From Paenibacillus sp. cl123 (GTDB lineage Bacteria; Bacillota; Bacilli; Paenibacillales; NBRC-103111), in assembly GCF_900101595.1 (NCBI RefSeq), contig NZ_FMYY01000001.1, forward strand, positions 814,585 through 878,584: a DNA stretch of 64,000 bases, in the 5' to 3' direction. The notes beneath the pieces were generated by a model that searched no databases, was not told the origin of the DNA, and saw only the letters and a program-made list of their open reading frames with translations. The position numbers and the translations under genes are program-made. Below, one piece after another: positions 16,788 through 25,563 of the stretch (within the stretch, counting starts at the first letter, position 1; every line of letters begins with the position of its first letter).

Positions 16788-18512
16788 ATGAATTATAAGC
16801 AATGGCTGGCTGCACAGACAGTATCGAGGCTGGAAGGCGTAAACGGGGAGGAGCTGGCGGAATGGATCGAATATCCGCCTAATCCGCAGATGGGCGATTT
16901 ATCCCTGCCCTGCTTCAAGCTGAGCAAGCAGCTGCGCAAGGCGCCGCAGCAGATTGCGGAAGGACTGGCCCAAGGCTGGGAGGAGAACCCGCTGGTAGAG
17001 CGCGTGGAGGCCGTCTCCGGCTATTTCAACGTGTTCCTGAACAAATCGGCTTATGCGACGGATGTCGTAGGCGAGGCGCTTACCCAAGGGGAGCGCTTCG
17101 GGGCTCAAGATATCGGACAGGGACGCAGCGTCGTCATTGATTATTCGTCGCCTAATATCGCCAAAACCTTCCATATCGGCCATTTGCGTTCGACGGTGAT
17201 CGGCGGGGCTTTGTATCGCATTTTCAACTTTCTCGGTTACAAAAGCGTCGGAGTCAATCATCTGGGCGATTGGGGGACGCAGTTCGGCAAGCTGATCGTC
17301 GCCTACAAGCTGTGGGGAGACGACGCGGCGGTGGAAGCGGACGGCATCGACGAGCTGCAGCGCATCTATGTGAAGTTTCACGACGAGGCGGATGTGCGGC
17401 CCGAGCTGGAGGATGAAGCCCGCGCATGGTTCGTCAAGCTGGAGCAGGGCGATGAAGAGGCGACCAAGCTGTGGCGCTGGTTCGTGGAGATCAGTCTGAA
17501 GGAATTCCACAAGATGTATGACCTGCTCGGCGTGAAGTTTGATTCGTATGCCGGGGAGAGCTTCTACAACGACAAGATGGAGGCCGTGCTGGACGAGCTG
17601 AAGGCGAAAGCGCTGCTTGAGGAAGACGCAGGGGCGCTGCTGGTCAAGCTGGAGGATTACAACATGCCGCCTGCGCTGATGGTCAAGAAGGACGGCGGCA
17701 CGCTGTACCATACGCGCGATGTGACGGCGGCGATCTACCGCAAGGATACGTATGACTTCGAGAAAGCGGTATACGTAACGGATGCGGGGCAAAGTCTTCA
17801 TTTCCAGCAGTGGTTCAAGGTCATTGAGCTAATGGGCTACGAGTGGGCCAAGCAGCTTGTCCATGTTCCTTTCGGCAAGGTCAGCCTGGAAGGGGCTAAG
17901 CTGTCGACGCGCAAGGGCAATGTGATCAACCTGGAAGAGCTGCTCACCAAGGCGATCGAGAAAACGCGCGAGATTATCGAAGAAAAAAATCCCGAGCTGG
18001 ACAACAAAGACGAAGTGGCCCGCCAGGTAGGGGTCGGCGCGATTATTTTCAACGATCTGAGCAACAACCGGGTGAAGGACATCGTCTTCTCGTGGGATGA
18101 GGCGCTGAACTTCGAAGGGGAAACCGGGCCTTATGTGCAGTATGCACATGCCCGGGCTTGCAGCATCCTGCGGCGTGCGGAAGCCGGGGACGGAGCCTCG
18201 CAAGGCGATTCCGGCGCTGCGCCGGAGCTGGGGCTGCTGACCGATCCGACGGAGCAGGGGCTGGTGCGTGAGCTGTACATCTACCGCGAGCGGGTCGTGC
18301 AGGCGTTGGACAAGCTGGAGCCGTCGATCATCAGCCGGTATTTGATCGACCTGGCGCAGGCGTTCAACCGGTTCTACCGGGAATGTCCGATTCTGAGGTC
18401 GGATGTGCCGGCCGATGTGCGAAGCGCCCGTCTGGCGCTTGTGAAAGCGGCGACGATTGTGCTGAAGAGCGGTCTCGCCCTGATCGGGCTGGAAGCGCCG
18501 GAGAAAATGTAG
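16788..18512 (+). CDS. argS: Arginine-tRNA ligase
   Basis: A class Ia aminoacyl-tRNA synthetase of 574 residues that charges tRNA-Arg. The N-terminal Arg-S additional domain precedes the HIGH motif in KTFHIGHLRST. The KMSKS loop is replaced by LSTRKGNV, usual for ArgRS. The C-terminal DALR anticodon-binding domain has PYVQYAHARACSILRRAE and ends FYRECPIL..ARLALVKA. The ATG at 16788 follows GGAAAGGGGA. It is cytoplasmic and essential. It has its own consensus promoter with a long structured leader, and a terminator follows. Confidence 0.97.
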   Translation: MNYKQWLAAQTVSRLEGVNGEELAEWIEYPPNPQMGDLSLPCFKLSKQLRKAPQQIAEGLAQGWEENPLVERVEAVSGYFNVFLNKSAYATDVVGEALTQGERFGAQDIGQGRSVVIDYSSPNIAKTFHIGHLRSTVIGGALYRIFNFLGYKSVGVNHLGDWGTQFGKLIVAYKLWGDDAAVEADGIDELQRIYVKFHDEADVRPELEDEARAWFVKLEQGDEEATKLWRWFVEISLKEFHKMYDLLGVKFDSYAGESFYNDKMEAVLDELKAKALLEEDAGALLVKLEDYNMPPALMVKKDGGTLYHTRDVTAAIYRKDTYDFEKAVYVTDAGQSLHFQQWFKVIELMGYEWAKQLVHVPFGKVSLEGAKLSTRKGNVINLEELLTKAIEKTREIIEEKNPELDNKDEVARQVGVGAIIFNDLSNNRVKDIVFSWDEALNFEGETGPYVQYAHARACSILRRAEAGDGASQGDSGAAPELGLLTDPTEQGLVRELYIYRERVVQALDKLEPSIISRYLIDLAQAFNRFYRECPILRSDVPADVRSARLALVKAATIVLKSGLALIGLEAPEKM

Positions 18513-18537
18513 CCGGGCAAATGCCAAAGCGGAAAAG

Positions 18538-18587
18538 AAAAGCCTTCATCCTGGCTGAGCGATCAGCGGGGAAGAAGGCTTTTTTAC
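18538..18587. terminator. Bidirectional terminator between argS and the convergent gene
   Basis: AAAAGCCTTC (18538-18547) pairs with GAAGAAGGCTTTTTT around 18571-18586 across a GC-containing loop; T-runs on both strands. Confidence 0.8.
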
Positions 18588-18623
18588 TGTCCTTTGGGGC
18601 TGTAGTTGGCCGAGGCGGGCACT

Positions 18624-19226
18624 TTATTTAATCTGAAACACGTCAAGTATGGTTTCACCATCAACGTCATACAGCGGAATTTCGCGACCGCCCGGCGGCC
18701 TGCTGTTCTGCATCGAAATGGCTTCCTCGGGCGATGTCGGCAGCTTGCCGTCCAAGTCTGTTTTCAGCACATATCCTTTTGTGCCGCCGACACCTATAGC
18801 ACGGATTAATTCCGGACTCGTTTCTGAAGAAGCAGCGTCCGCGGAAGAGCCGTAGGTTTGTCCGTTTTTATTTTTAGGATAGGTCACATTTTTGGCGCTG
18901 ATACGATAGGAACCAATGATGGCTTTCCCGGAAACCTCATACAAGGGGACATCGCGGCTTAGTTCGCTGAGATAATCTTGTTTCAGTACATAGGCGGCAA
19001 TGCCGTTCACACTTCCCGAATAGATTAAGTCGGGCAGCATTCCAATGGGGGTGGCTTCTGCAGCAGAACCGTAGGTTTGCCCATATTCATTTTGAGGATA
19101 GCTGAGAGGATTTGTATGGCTTGGATCAGTCTCTTTATTTCCTTGAACTATTCTTATACCTCCCGCTACGCAAATGATAAAAACAATGCAGAGCGTTACG
19201 TATGAAGCTTTTAGAGGCAACCTCAT
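18624..19226 (-). CDS. Membrane-anchored protein with two tandem copies of a ~75-residue domain
   Basis: A 200-residue protein with one N-terminal membrane segment (VTLCIVFIICVAGGI), the rest outside. Two halves repeat the pattern YPxNxxGQTYGS, PDLI/PELI, GYVLK/AYVLK, DVPLYEV/EIPLYDV, followed by a short closing strand. I recognise this pattern from uncharacterised Bacillota surface proteins and from extracytoplasmic tails of BlaR1/M56-like proteins, but no function is known to me. The start ATG at 19226 sits close to the small Cys-rich gene upstream on the same strand (97 bp), which may be co-transcribed. Confidence 0.8.
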   Translation of the reverse strand: MRLPLKASYVTLCIVFIICVAGGIRIVQGNKETDPSHTNPLSYPQNEYGQTYGSAAEATPIGMLPDLIYSGSVNGIAAYVLKQDYLSELSRDVPLYEVSGKAIIGSYRISAKNVTYPKNKNGQTYGSSADAASSETSPELIRAIGVGGTKGYVLKTDLDGKLPTSPEEAISMQNSRPPGGREIPLYDVDGETILDVFQIK

Positions 19227-19323
19227 CTTTGTTCACTCCCTTAAAGATTCTGACCTTTTACTCTTAAACGCTACCGATCCGTATAAAGTTTCGAATCCGA
19301 GCAGACAGAAGCAGCTCTCCGCT

Positions 19324-19626
19324 TCAATGAACCGTACCCAGGAACGACACAAACCGCTGGCCCCTCTGGTGAAATTCAGGGGAGTCTGCCGGCAGCAAGC
19401 CGCAGGCATATTCGATGCTGACCATCCGACCGAACGGCGCTTTTTTCGAGCCTTTCACGCCGCAGTCTTTACAGTTGAAGCCGCATCCATCCTGAACTTT
19501 TCTTCCTTGATCCTCGAAGGCGCCGATCACCCGCCGCTTCGCAAAGCCTTCCGTGACCCAAGGCGAATACATCATGCCCGCGGATAGGACAATGAGCGCT
19601 ATTAAGCTGATCACTGCTTTCCCCAT
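19324..19626 (-). CDS. Small membrane-anchored Cys-rich hypothetical protein
   Basis: A 100-residue protein. An N-terminal hydrophobic helix (VISLIALIVLSAGMMYSPW) is followed by a compact domain with four cysteines (GCGFNCKDCG and YACG) and the ending RFVSFLGTVH. The ATG at 19626 is preceded by GGGAGG on the minus strand. The cysteine spacing CxxxCxxC plus a distant C suggests disulfides or a metal site outside the membrane. I know similar unnamed proteins in Bacilli but not a role. It lies upstream of the duplicated-domain protein and may form a two-gene unit with it. Confidence 0.72.
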   Translation of the reverse strand: MGKAVISLIALIVLSAGMMYSPWVTEGFAKRRVIGAFEDQGRKVQDGCGFNCKDCGVKGSKKAPFGRMVSIEYACGLLPADSPEFHQRGQRFVSFLGTVH

Positions 19627-19820
19627 GACTCGTCATCCTCCCTGATGCTTTAAGGCATACTTTATAGGTTAGACGATTCACGCGCTTAACTTGACGCCAG
19701 ACTTTCGATGAATGTGAAAAGCCGCCTTTTCTCGGACTCTTTATAGTTCTTCGTTCTATTGTATGCGTTTGTCTCCGGCAGGCATTGCCCATACTGGAAA
19801 GGAAGGGAGGCGCCATAGCC

Positions 19821-20027
19821 ATGGGAAAAAGCGATGAATTGGTCAAATATGTGACGGAGAGGGTCGTCCGTTATATCGATACGCCCAGGGAGGTCCGGAG
19901 GCAGGTGAGGGCGGGACGCAAGGAGGCGAAGGAGCCTTGGGAGGTTCGCTGGTTCGGCATGCTGCCGTTGTCGATTCGGATGTGGAGAAAACGCTGGCTG
20001 GGAGGAAAGGATTCGCCCGATGCTTGA
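19821..20027 (+). CDS. yqzE: YqzE family small protein
   Basis: A 68-residue basic protein. The pattern DELVKYVTERVVRYIDTP, EVRRQVRAGRKEAKEPW and WFGMLPLSIRMW matches the YqzE family of Bacillales, which in B. subtilis lies beside the comG competence genes. The function is unknown; the hydrophobic C-terminal stretch could touch the membrane. I chose the ATG at 19821 because GGGAGG is about 12 nt upstream; the in-frame codons before it lack homology. It is alone here, with no comG genes in the window. Confidence 0.8.
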   Translation: MGKSDELVKYVTERVVRYIDTPREVRRQVRAGRKEAKEPWEVRWFGMLPLSIRMWRKRWLGGKDSPDA

Positions 20028-20057
20028 GAATGGCGGACGCTATAACAGGCCCTGCAT

Positions 20058-20150
20058 AAAAAAAAGGAAAAGCTTCTTGCACCCGAGTCTCGCCCGCCGT
20101 CCGGTTAAGGATGGGGCAAGCCTCCAGGGAACGTAGGAAGCTTTTCTATA
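20058..20150. terminator. Large hairpin terminator between yqzE and the convergent secreted-protein gene
   Basis: GGAAAAGCTTCT (20066-20077) pairs with AGGAAGCTTTTCT (20136-20147). The minus strand ends in a run of eight T. The loop holds another GC-rich region. Confidence 0.7.
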
Positions 20151-20178
20151 TAGGGAAGTGAGGAGAAAAACCGTTGGG

Positions 20179-21144
20179 TTAGGGGTAAAAATGGCCCAGA
20201 CGCGTCAAAACGTCCAGTGGAAGATAACGGTCGTCGTCTTGAACGACTTGGACAAAACGGTCGCCGCCGGACCAAACCTGATAGCCGGATACGGCGAGCG
20301 GAATCGTCACTTGACCGTCGTATAGCTCGGCCGCATACACGGGGGGAGTTCCCGCCTTGATCTGCGCCTGCAGCGATTCGAAGAGTCCGCCGCCTGCCGC
20401 CGGAATTCCCTGCACCCAGGAGAGCGTGCCGTAAGGATCGACCGGGGAAGTATGGCTTGCTTGTATAATGGTATGCAGAGAGCCGGCTGTGGTGAACGGT
20501 TTCATGGAAAAAGACGGTTCGGGGAAGCTGTCCGCCGACATAAACGGAAGCTCTTCGCCCGTCTTGGCATCAATGTACCAGACACGGTCCGCATTCTCCA
20601 CGGTCACCTGCCAGACTGCCTGCAGGGGGTTGTAATAATAAGGCTCGGCGCGATAAGCGTATTCGATAAGTTCGAGCCGTACCAGGCTTTGGTACAGCGT
20701 TTGCTGACTGAACAGCGGGTAATTGCCGCGGCCGTATTCGGTCAGCCGGTAGCCGCCGTTTTCATCGGCGTAGACGATCAGGTAGCCGATCTCTTGACCC
20801 CCGGCCTTGAGCAAAATCACCCAGCCGTGCGTGCCGGGACCAAGCGGCTGGCTCGTCCATTCGGCTTGCGACCAATTCTCGAAGCCCGGCTGCTTGGCAA
20901 GCTCGCTTACGAAGCCGGATACGGCTTCTCGCAGCACTGAGCTTGGGGCAGCTGGCGCGTTGGCGTTGGCGGAGACCGATGCTTCCGGAGGTTGCTCCGA
21001 GAGCGGCGCGGCAGCGGCTGCTGGCGACGGCTTTCCTTCCCGCCATGTCTGATCTGCGGATGTATAGGCCGCCGGTCCGAGGACAAGCAGGCTGGCGCCG
21101 AGTGCGGCGGAGGACAGGAGCAGCGCTAACTTTTTCATGAACAT
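20179..21144 (-). CDS. Secreted hypothetical protein
   Basis: A 321-residue protein with a clear signal peptide (KKLALLLSSAALGASLLVLG, then AYTSA). An Ala/Pro-rich low-complexity stretch follows (residues 40-70), then a globular part rich in aromatic residues. Segments such as GWVILLKAGGQEIGYLIVYA and VWYIDAKTGEELPFM recall PepSY-like or peptidase-propeptide folds, but this is only an impression. The C-terminus (VQVVQDDDRYLPLDVL) has a beta-rich look. I do not recognise a family with a known role. It is monocistronic and shares a terminator with yqzE. Confidence 0.75.
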   Translation of the reverse strand: MFMKKLALLLSSAALGASLLVLGPAAYTSADQTWREGKPSPAAAAAPLSEQPPEASVSANANAPAAPSSVLREAVSGFVSELAKQPGFENWSQAEWTSQPLGPGTHGWVILLKAGGQEIGYLIVYADENGGYRLTEYGRGNYPLFSQQTLYQSLVRLELIEYAYRAEPYYYNPLQAVWQVTVENADRVWYIDAKTGEELPFMSADSFPEPSFSMKPFTTAGSLHTIIQASHTSPVDPYGTLSWVQGIPAAGGGLFESLQAQIKAGTPPVYAAELYDGQVTIPLAVSGYQVWSGGDRFVQVVQDDDRYLPLDVLTRLGHFYP

Positions 21145-21304
21145 TCACCTGCTTCACCTTGGAGTCGGTGCATATCGCCTCGACCTGCGCCGCAAGAGCG
21201 AATATGCCTTTATTGTACAAGCTATGCCGGGAAAAGTTTGTTAGAACCTGTAGATGAAATAAAAAAACTTTTCCCGTTAAAATGCTAGCGTTCGCACGAA
21301 TTCG

Positions 21305-22432
21305 TCACGAGAGCCGTCCGTTCGATGCCGGGATATGAAACAATCCGCAGTTGATGGCGGATATTTGAATGCGCGGCCGGTACTGCCACTCGACTTCCTG
21401 CGTCCGGCGTTCATACTGGCTGTCGATTTCGGCTCTAACGTCAGGCTCGGCGGAGCGGAGCAGCGCTTCATAGTAGTCGCGGACCCGGCTCTGCTCTTCG
21501 CCAAGCCGGATGTTGGCATGCATGGCCCACTGATGATCATAGCCCGCAAGCTTTTGCTCCATATGCTGTTCGAGAAAAAGAACAGCCCGGGGCAAAGTCA
21601 GCTTGTCCGGTATGACGTACACACGGGCGGGAAGCCGCGGCGTCAGCTTGCGCGGCGCCATCCACTCCTGGAACTGCTCGCGGATCTCACCGGTCTGCAG
21701 CTGAATGCCGATCGAGTGAAATTCGCTCCGCTTCATGTCGCAGGTCAGCTCCACCTTGTAATTTACAGCCAGCCATGTTTCGTAAGGCACGGTCTGCGCG
21801 TGCTGAGCCGCTTGCGACGAAGGAGGCGTATAGGCTTCGAATAAGCGGACGAACCGCCCTTTGGCGCGTACGGCGGCAAAGATTTGCTCCAGCCGGCGGC
21901 TGCCGTACGTCATCTCATCGCGGGGCACCCGCGCTGTATACGTCGTAGGCACGAAGCCGAAGTAGCGGCCGAGGATGCTGTCTCCCTGCGGCGGCTGTCC
22001 GGCGGCTGGCGGCATGCCTGGCGTGACACTGCTTCCCGCGGTTCCCGGGGCGGTCGATGAATCCGGCGCCGGGCTGCTTGAGGCGGGTAAGGTTCCGGGC
22101 GCCGTTCCCTGGGACGGCCCCGGCTGCCCGGCTGCCGTCATGCCCGGAGGAGCGGCGGTGCTGACGCCGGCCTGCGGCCCAGCCTGTCGGGGCTCCGGAT
22201 GCAGCTCCCGGTAGACGTCCGGATCGAAGATGAACGTACAGGTCATCGTCTCGGGCGTTACGCCGGTGCGCTCGACAAAGCTCCAATAATACGGCCGATG
22301 CGTCAGATCGCGGTCGGCCGACGGAGACAGCTTTACCGTGACATAGGCCGGATGCTTCTCGATAATATCGCACTCTTCGGCCTCCAGATAGCGAAGGACG
22401 AAGGAGCGAATCTGAACGCTGTCCATGCTCAT
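21305..22432 (-). CDS. yqhG: YqhG family protein with Pro/Gly linker insertion
   Basis: A 375-residue protein of the Bacillales YqhG family (function unknown). The N-terminal VQIRSFVLRYLEAEECDIIE and the C-terminal IQISAINCGLFHIPASNGR frame the family. Residues ~81-149 are a Pro/Gly/Ser-rich linker that I would not expect in the shorter B. subtilis protein. Its start overlaps the stop of the yqhH helicase gene by 4 bp (ATGA), so the two are translationally coupled and probably act together. The same order, with lipM nearby, is found in B. subtilis. Confidence 0.87.
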   Translation of the reverse strand: MSMDSVQIRSFVLRYLEAEECDIIEKHPAYVTVKLSPSADRDLTHRPYYWSFVERTGVTPETMTCTFIFDPDVYRELHPEPRQAGPQAGVSTAAPPGMTAAGQPGPSQGTAPGTLPASSSPAPDSSTAPGTAGSSVTPGMPPAAGQPPQGDSILGRYFGFVPTTYTARVPRDEMTYGSRRLEQIFAAVRAKGRFVRLFEAYTPPSSQAAQHAQTVPYETWLAVNYKVELTCDMKRSEFHSIGIQLQTGEIREQFQEWMAPRKLTPRLPARVYVIPDKLTLPRAVLFLEQHMEQKLAGYDHQWAMHANIRLGEEQSRVRDYYEALLRSAEPDVRAEIDSQYERRTQEVEWQYRPRIQISAINCGLFHIPASNGRLS

Positions 22433-24267
22433 AGCTGCACCTCCCCGGCTGCCGGCATCTGCTGCGTGACCGTCTGCCCGACGGCATTCAGCAGGGCGGA
22501 GAAGGGAGCCGATTGGGCGCCCGGATGCTCTTCTGGTGAAGGAGCGGCCGCTGCGCTGCCTCGCAGCGTCGTAAACGATTCGCCGAGATCGTCGATCTGG
22601 CGGCGAATGTCGTTGGAATCGCGGGCCGTCAGAATCAGCTTGGCCAGATGAGACTCCAGCGGCGTATCCTGCTCCAGCCGCTCCAATATCGTATCCAGCT
22701 CGCCGATGACCAGCTCGAACATATTGATTTTCTCATGGAGCAGGGAGAGAATATGTTCCTCGATCGTGCCGGTCGTGGACAGGTTGTAAATCTTCACGTC
22801 CTGCTGCTGCCCGAGCCGGTGCACCCGTCCGATCCGTTGTTCGACCCGCATCGGATTCCAAGGCAGATCGAAGTTGATCATATGGTGGCAGAACTGCAGG
22901 TTGATCCCTTCGCCTCCGGCCTCGGTGGCGATCAGCACCTGCGCGCGGTTGCGGAACAGATCCATCATCCAGTCCTTCTTGCCCCGGTTCATGCCTCCCC
23001 GGTAAGGGACGGCGGTAATTTTGCGGTCGCGGAGATACTGCAGCAAATATTCCTGGGATGCGCGGTATTCCGTGAAAATGATAACCTTATCCTGAATGGA
23101 CTGAATCAGCTCCAGCACTTTCTCCGCTTTCGTATTGGCCTTGATGCCGCGGATCGTTTCGACGAGCTCCCAGATCCTGGGGCGGATCGGGGAGTCCTCT
23201 TCTGTCTTCTTAAACATATTCACAAGCGTGATAAACACGGCGTCCCGGCTGGAGCATACTTCGCGCTGCAGCGTCACGAGCGACAGCACGCTGCTCAGGT
23301 CGCCTCCGGATTCTTCATAACGCGAGCGGACGAAGCTCGTCACGCCGTCATAAAGCGCCTGCTCCTCGGGGGACAGCTGCAGCGGAATATTGCGGACGAT
23401 CCGCTTCGTAAACGATACATTGCCGTCGCTGCGGCGGTTGCGAATCATGACCTTGCCGAGCTCCTGCTGAAGCTGCGCTTCGTTCTTCGGAATACGCTTG
23501 TCGACAACAAAGTTGGCCTGGAAGCTCGTCTGTCCTCCGAGCTGGCCCGGCTTCAGCAGCGTGATCAGATTATACAGCTCCTTCAGATCGTTTTGCACCG
23601 GGGTGGCGGTCAGCAGCAGGCAGTATTTTTTGCGCAGCTCCAGCACGAACTGGTAGTTGGTCGTCTTTTTATTTTTGAGCTTATGCGCCTCGTCGATAAT
23701 CAGCATATCGTACTCCTGCTCCAGGACGATGCCGCGATGCGGATCGCGCTTGGCCGTGTCCATGGACGCCACGATAATATCGTGCTGAGCCCACATATAT
23801 TCCTTTTTCTGCGCCACGGCCGGGATGCCGAACTTCTGGTTCAGCTCTCTTACCCACTGGAGCACCAGGGAAGCGGGGACGAGAATCAGCACCTTGCGGA
23901 CGAGTCCGCGGATCATATATTCCTTGAGGATCAGCCCGGCCTCGATCGTCTTGCCGAGACCGACCTCGTCGGCCAGAATAGCCCTTCCCCGCATCTCGGT
24001 GAGCACTTTCTTGGCGGTGCCGATCTGGTGGTCCATAGGGACGAGATTCGGCAGATGGGACAAGCACAGCAGATCGTCGAACGAGCCGATCATGCCGGCG
24101 CGTTCGGCCTCGCAGGCGAGGCGAAACATCGACCAGTCGTCCCACGGCCCGTTTTTTTGCGCGCGGGCGTGCAGCTCCTCGAACCATTCCCGTTCAAAAT
24201 GCAGCTCGACATGCTCGTTCAGCGGGCGCACGTGTTCTTTGCGTTCGGTCTTTTGCATGGTGGACAC
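22429..24267 (-). CDS. yqhH: SNF2/RapA-like helicase YqhH
   Basis: A 612-residue Swi2/Snf2-type ATPase. It has motif I DEVGLGKTIEAG, DEAH box LIIDEAHKLKN, motif III LTATPVQN, the C-terminal lobe motif ATEAGGEGINLQF and motif VI RVEQRIGRVHRLGQ. It resembles bacterial RapA/HepA remodelers but lacks their extra domains. The last ~60 residues are low-complexity. The start is either GTG 24267 (GGAG only 3 nt away) or ATG 24258 (12 nt). The first co-transcribed gene, yqhG, overlaps its 3' end. The target is unknown; DNA or RNA polymerase remodelling is an inference from the family. Confidence 0.9.
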   Translation of the reverse strand: MSTMQKTERKEHVRPLNEHVELHFEREWFEELHARAQKNGPWDDWSMFRLACEAERAGMIGSFDDLLCLSHLPNLVPMDHQIGTAKKVLTEMRGRAILADEVGLGKTIEAGLILKEYMIRGLVRKVLILVPASLVLQWVRELNQKFGIPAVAQKKEYMWAQHDIIVASMDTAKRDPHRGIVLEQEYDMLIIDEAHKLKNKKTTNYQFVLELRKKYCLLLTATPVQNDLKELYNLITLLKPGQLGGQTSFQANFVVDKRIPKNEAQLQQELGKVMIRNRRSDGNVSFTKRIVRNIPLQLSPEEQALYDGVTSFVRSRYEESGGDLSSVLSLVTLQREVCSSRDAVFITLVNMFKKTEEDSPIRPRIWELVETIRGIKANTKAEKVLELIQSIQDKVIIFTEYRASQEYLLQYLRDRKITAVPYRGGMNRGKKDWMMDLFRNRAQVLIATEAGGEGINLQFCHHMINFDLPWNPMRVEQRIGRVHRLGQQQDVKIYNLSTTGTIEEHILSLLHEKINMFELVIGELDTILERLEQDTPLESHLAKLILTARDSNDIRRQIDDLGESFTTLRGSAAAAPSPEEHPGAQSAPFSALLNAVGQTVTQQMPAAGEVQL

Positions 24268-24483
24268 TCGCTCCTTTTCATCGGGGCATGCGTTTTCATA
24301 GCTTGGGCTATCTCTTGCCGGGCTCGTCGGTCAGACGTGGCAGCACGCAGCGGGCCAATGCCCATAGTTTATTTTTAGTATGCACGAAGAAGTGCTCTTT
24401 CAAACGGAAACGGAATCCATTATGATGAGGGTTAGCGTCCGAACGCACCGGATGCATGACAATAAGATGAGCTGGTGATAGGA

Positions 24484-25332
24484 ATGGGAAACAAAGAATG
24501 GAGATGGGTCCGGTCGGGAGACGGCGATCCGGCTTACAATATGGCTGTGGACGAAGCGATTTTGACCGCTCACAGCGAGGGGCTCGCCCCGCCGACGGTC
24601 CGGTTCTACGGCTGGTCGCCTGCGACGCTGTCGATCGGATACTTCCAGAAAGCGAAGGATGAAATCGACTTCGGAAGACTGGAGCAGGCGGGCTACGGGT
24701 TCGTGCGGAGGGCGACCGGAGGGCGCGCGGTATTGCATGACCGCGAGCTTACATACAGCATTATCGTCGCGGAGAGCTATCCCGGCATCCCGAGCAGCGT
24801 GACCGAAGCTTACCGGGTGCTGAGCCAAGGGCTGCTGCTGGGCTTCCGCCGGCTCGGTCTGGCGGCCGACATGGTGCAGCTGGCAAATCCCGAGGAGCAG
24901 GAAAAGTATGCGTCGATGGGATCAGCGGCCTGCTTTGACTCGCCTTCCTGGTACGAGCTGGTGGTGGAAGGGCGCAAAATCGCGGGCAGCGCGCAGACCC
25001 GGGCGAAGGGCGTTGTGCTGCAGCACGGCTCGATTTTGCTGGAGCTGGATGCGGATGCGCTGTTCGATCTGCTGCTGTTTAACAGCGACCGGATCAAGGA
25101 CAGGATGAAGCAGCAATTTCTGCGCAAGGCGATCGCCATCAATGATCTGTTGCGCGCAGGAGGACGGAAGCCGGTGGAGCTGGCTGAAGTGGAGGGCGCG
25201 TTCGAAGCCGGCATCGCCGAAGGACTGGGCGTCCGTCTCGTCCCCGGGGAGCTGACCGAGTATGAGCGCGAACTGACAATTAAGCTAATGGCTGAGAAAT
25301 ATGGCAGCGAGGAATGGAACTTGCGCAGGTAG
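24484..25332 (+). CDS. lipM: Octanoyl-[acyl carrier]:GcvH octanoyltransferase
   Basis: A cofactor-ligase-fold enzyme of the LplA/LipM group, 282 residues. The catalytic cysteine lies in SAACFDSPSWYELV at position 150 when counted from the ATG at 24484, exactly the LipM numbering. This supports that start over the GTG at 24475. The conserved lysine is in GRKIAGSAQTR, and RRATGGRAVLHD binds the acyl group. In Bacilli LipM moves octanoate from ACP to GcvH, the first step of lipoate synthesis. It is divergent from yqhH-yqhG, as in B. subtilis, and ends at a perfect bidirectional terminator. Confidence 0.93.
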   Translation: MGNKEWRWVRSGDGDPAYNMAVDEAILTAHSEGLAPPTVRFYGWSPATLSIGYFQKAKDEIDFGRLEQAGYGFVRRATGGRAVLHDRELTYSIIVAESYPGIPSSVTEAYRVLSQGLLLGFRRLGLAADMVQLANPEEQEKYASMGSAACFDSPSWYELVVEGRKIAGSAQTRAKGVVLQHGSILLELDADALFDLLLFNSDRIKDRMKQQFLRKAIAINDLLRAGGRKPVELAEVEGAFEAGIAEGLGVRLVPGELTEYERELTIKLMAEKYGSEEWNLRR

Positions 25333-25439
25333 CGCGTTGATAGCGTTGGTTGGCTGGTTGGCTGGGGACCGGTTCGAGGGATGCGGGAGCGGCATCCTCT
25401 CCGGCTAGGCTGCAGGCCCGGTCCTAGATGGCCGGGGAC

Positions 25440-25479
25440 ATGGAAAAAGCCTTACGCTGCAGCGTAAGGCTTTTTCCAT
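25440..25479. terminator. Perfect 40-bp bidirectional terminator
   Basis: A perfect palindrome (ATGGAAAAAGCCTTACGCTG and its complement) between convergent lipM and dat, with A- and T-runs at the two ends. Confidence 0.93.
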
Positions 25480-25563
25480 ACTCCTCCCTCTACCGGACAT
25501 CCGGGCTGCCGCGACGTTGGCAGGCGGAGCCCGGAGAGGGAGACCGCTGCGGCAGCGCGAGGT

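Noticed and set aside
16595..16798. 67-codon frame from a TTG in the argS leader
   Set aside because: Overlaps the argS start, no clear ribosome site, composition follows the hairpins.
22648..24378. Long open frame (576 codons) on the plus strand opposite yqhH
   Set aside because: It is the complement of a gene with full helicase motifs, has no ribosome site and no family features; codon bias on the minus strand opens this frame.
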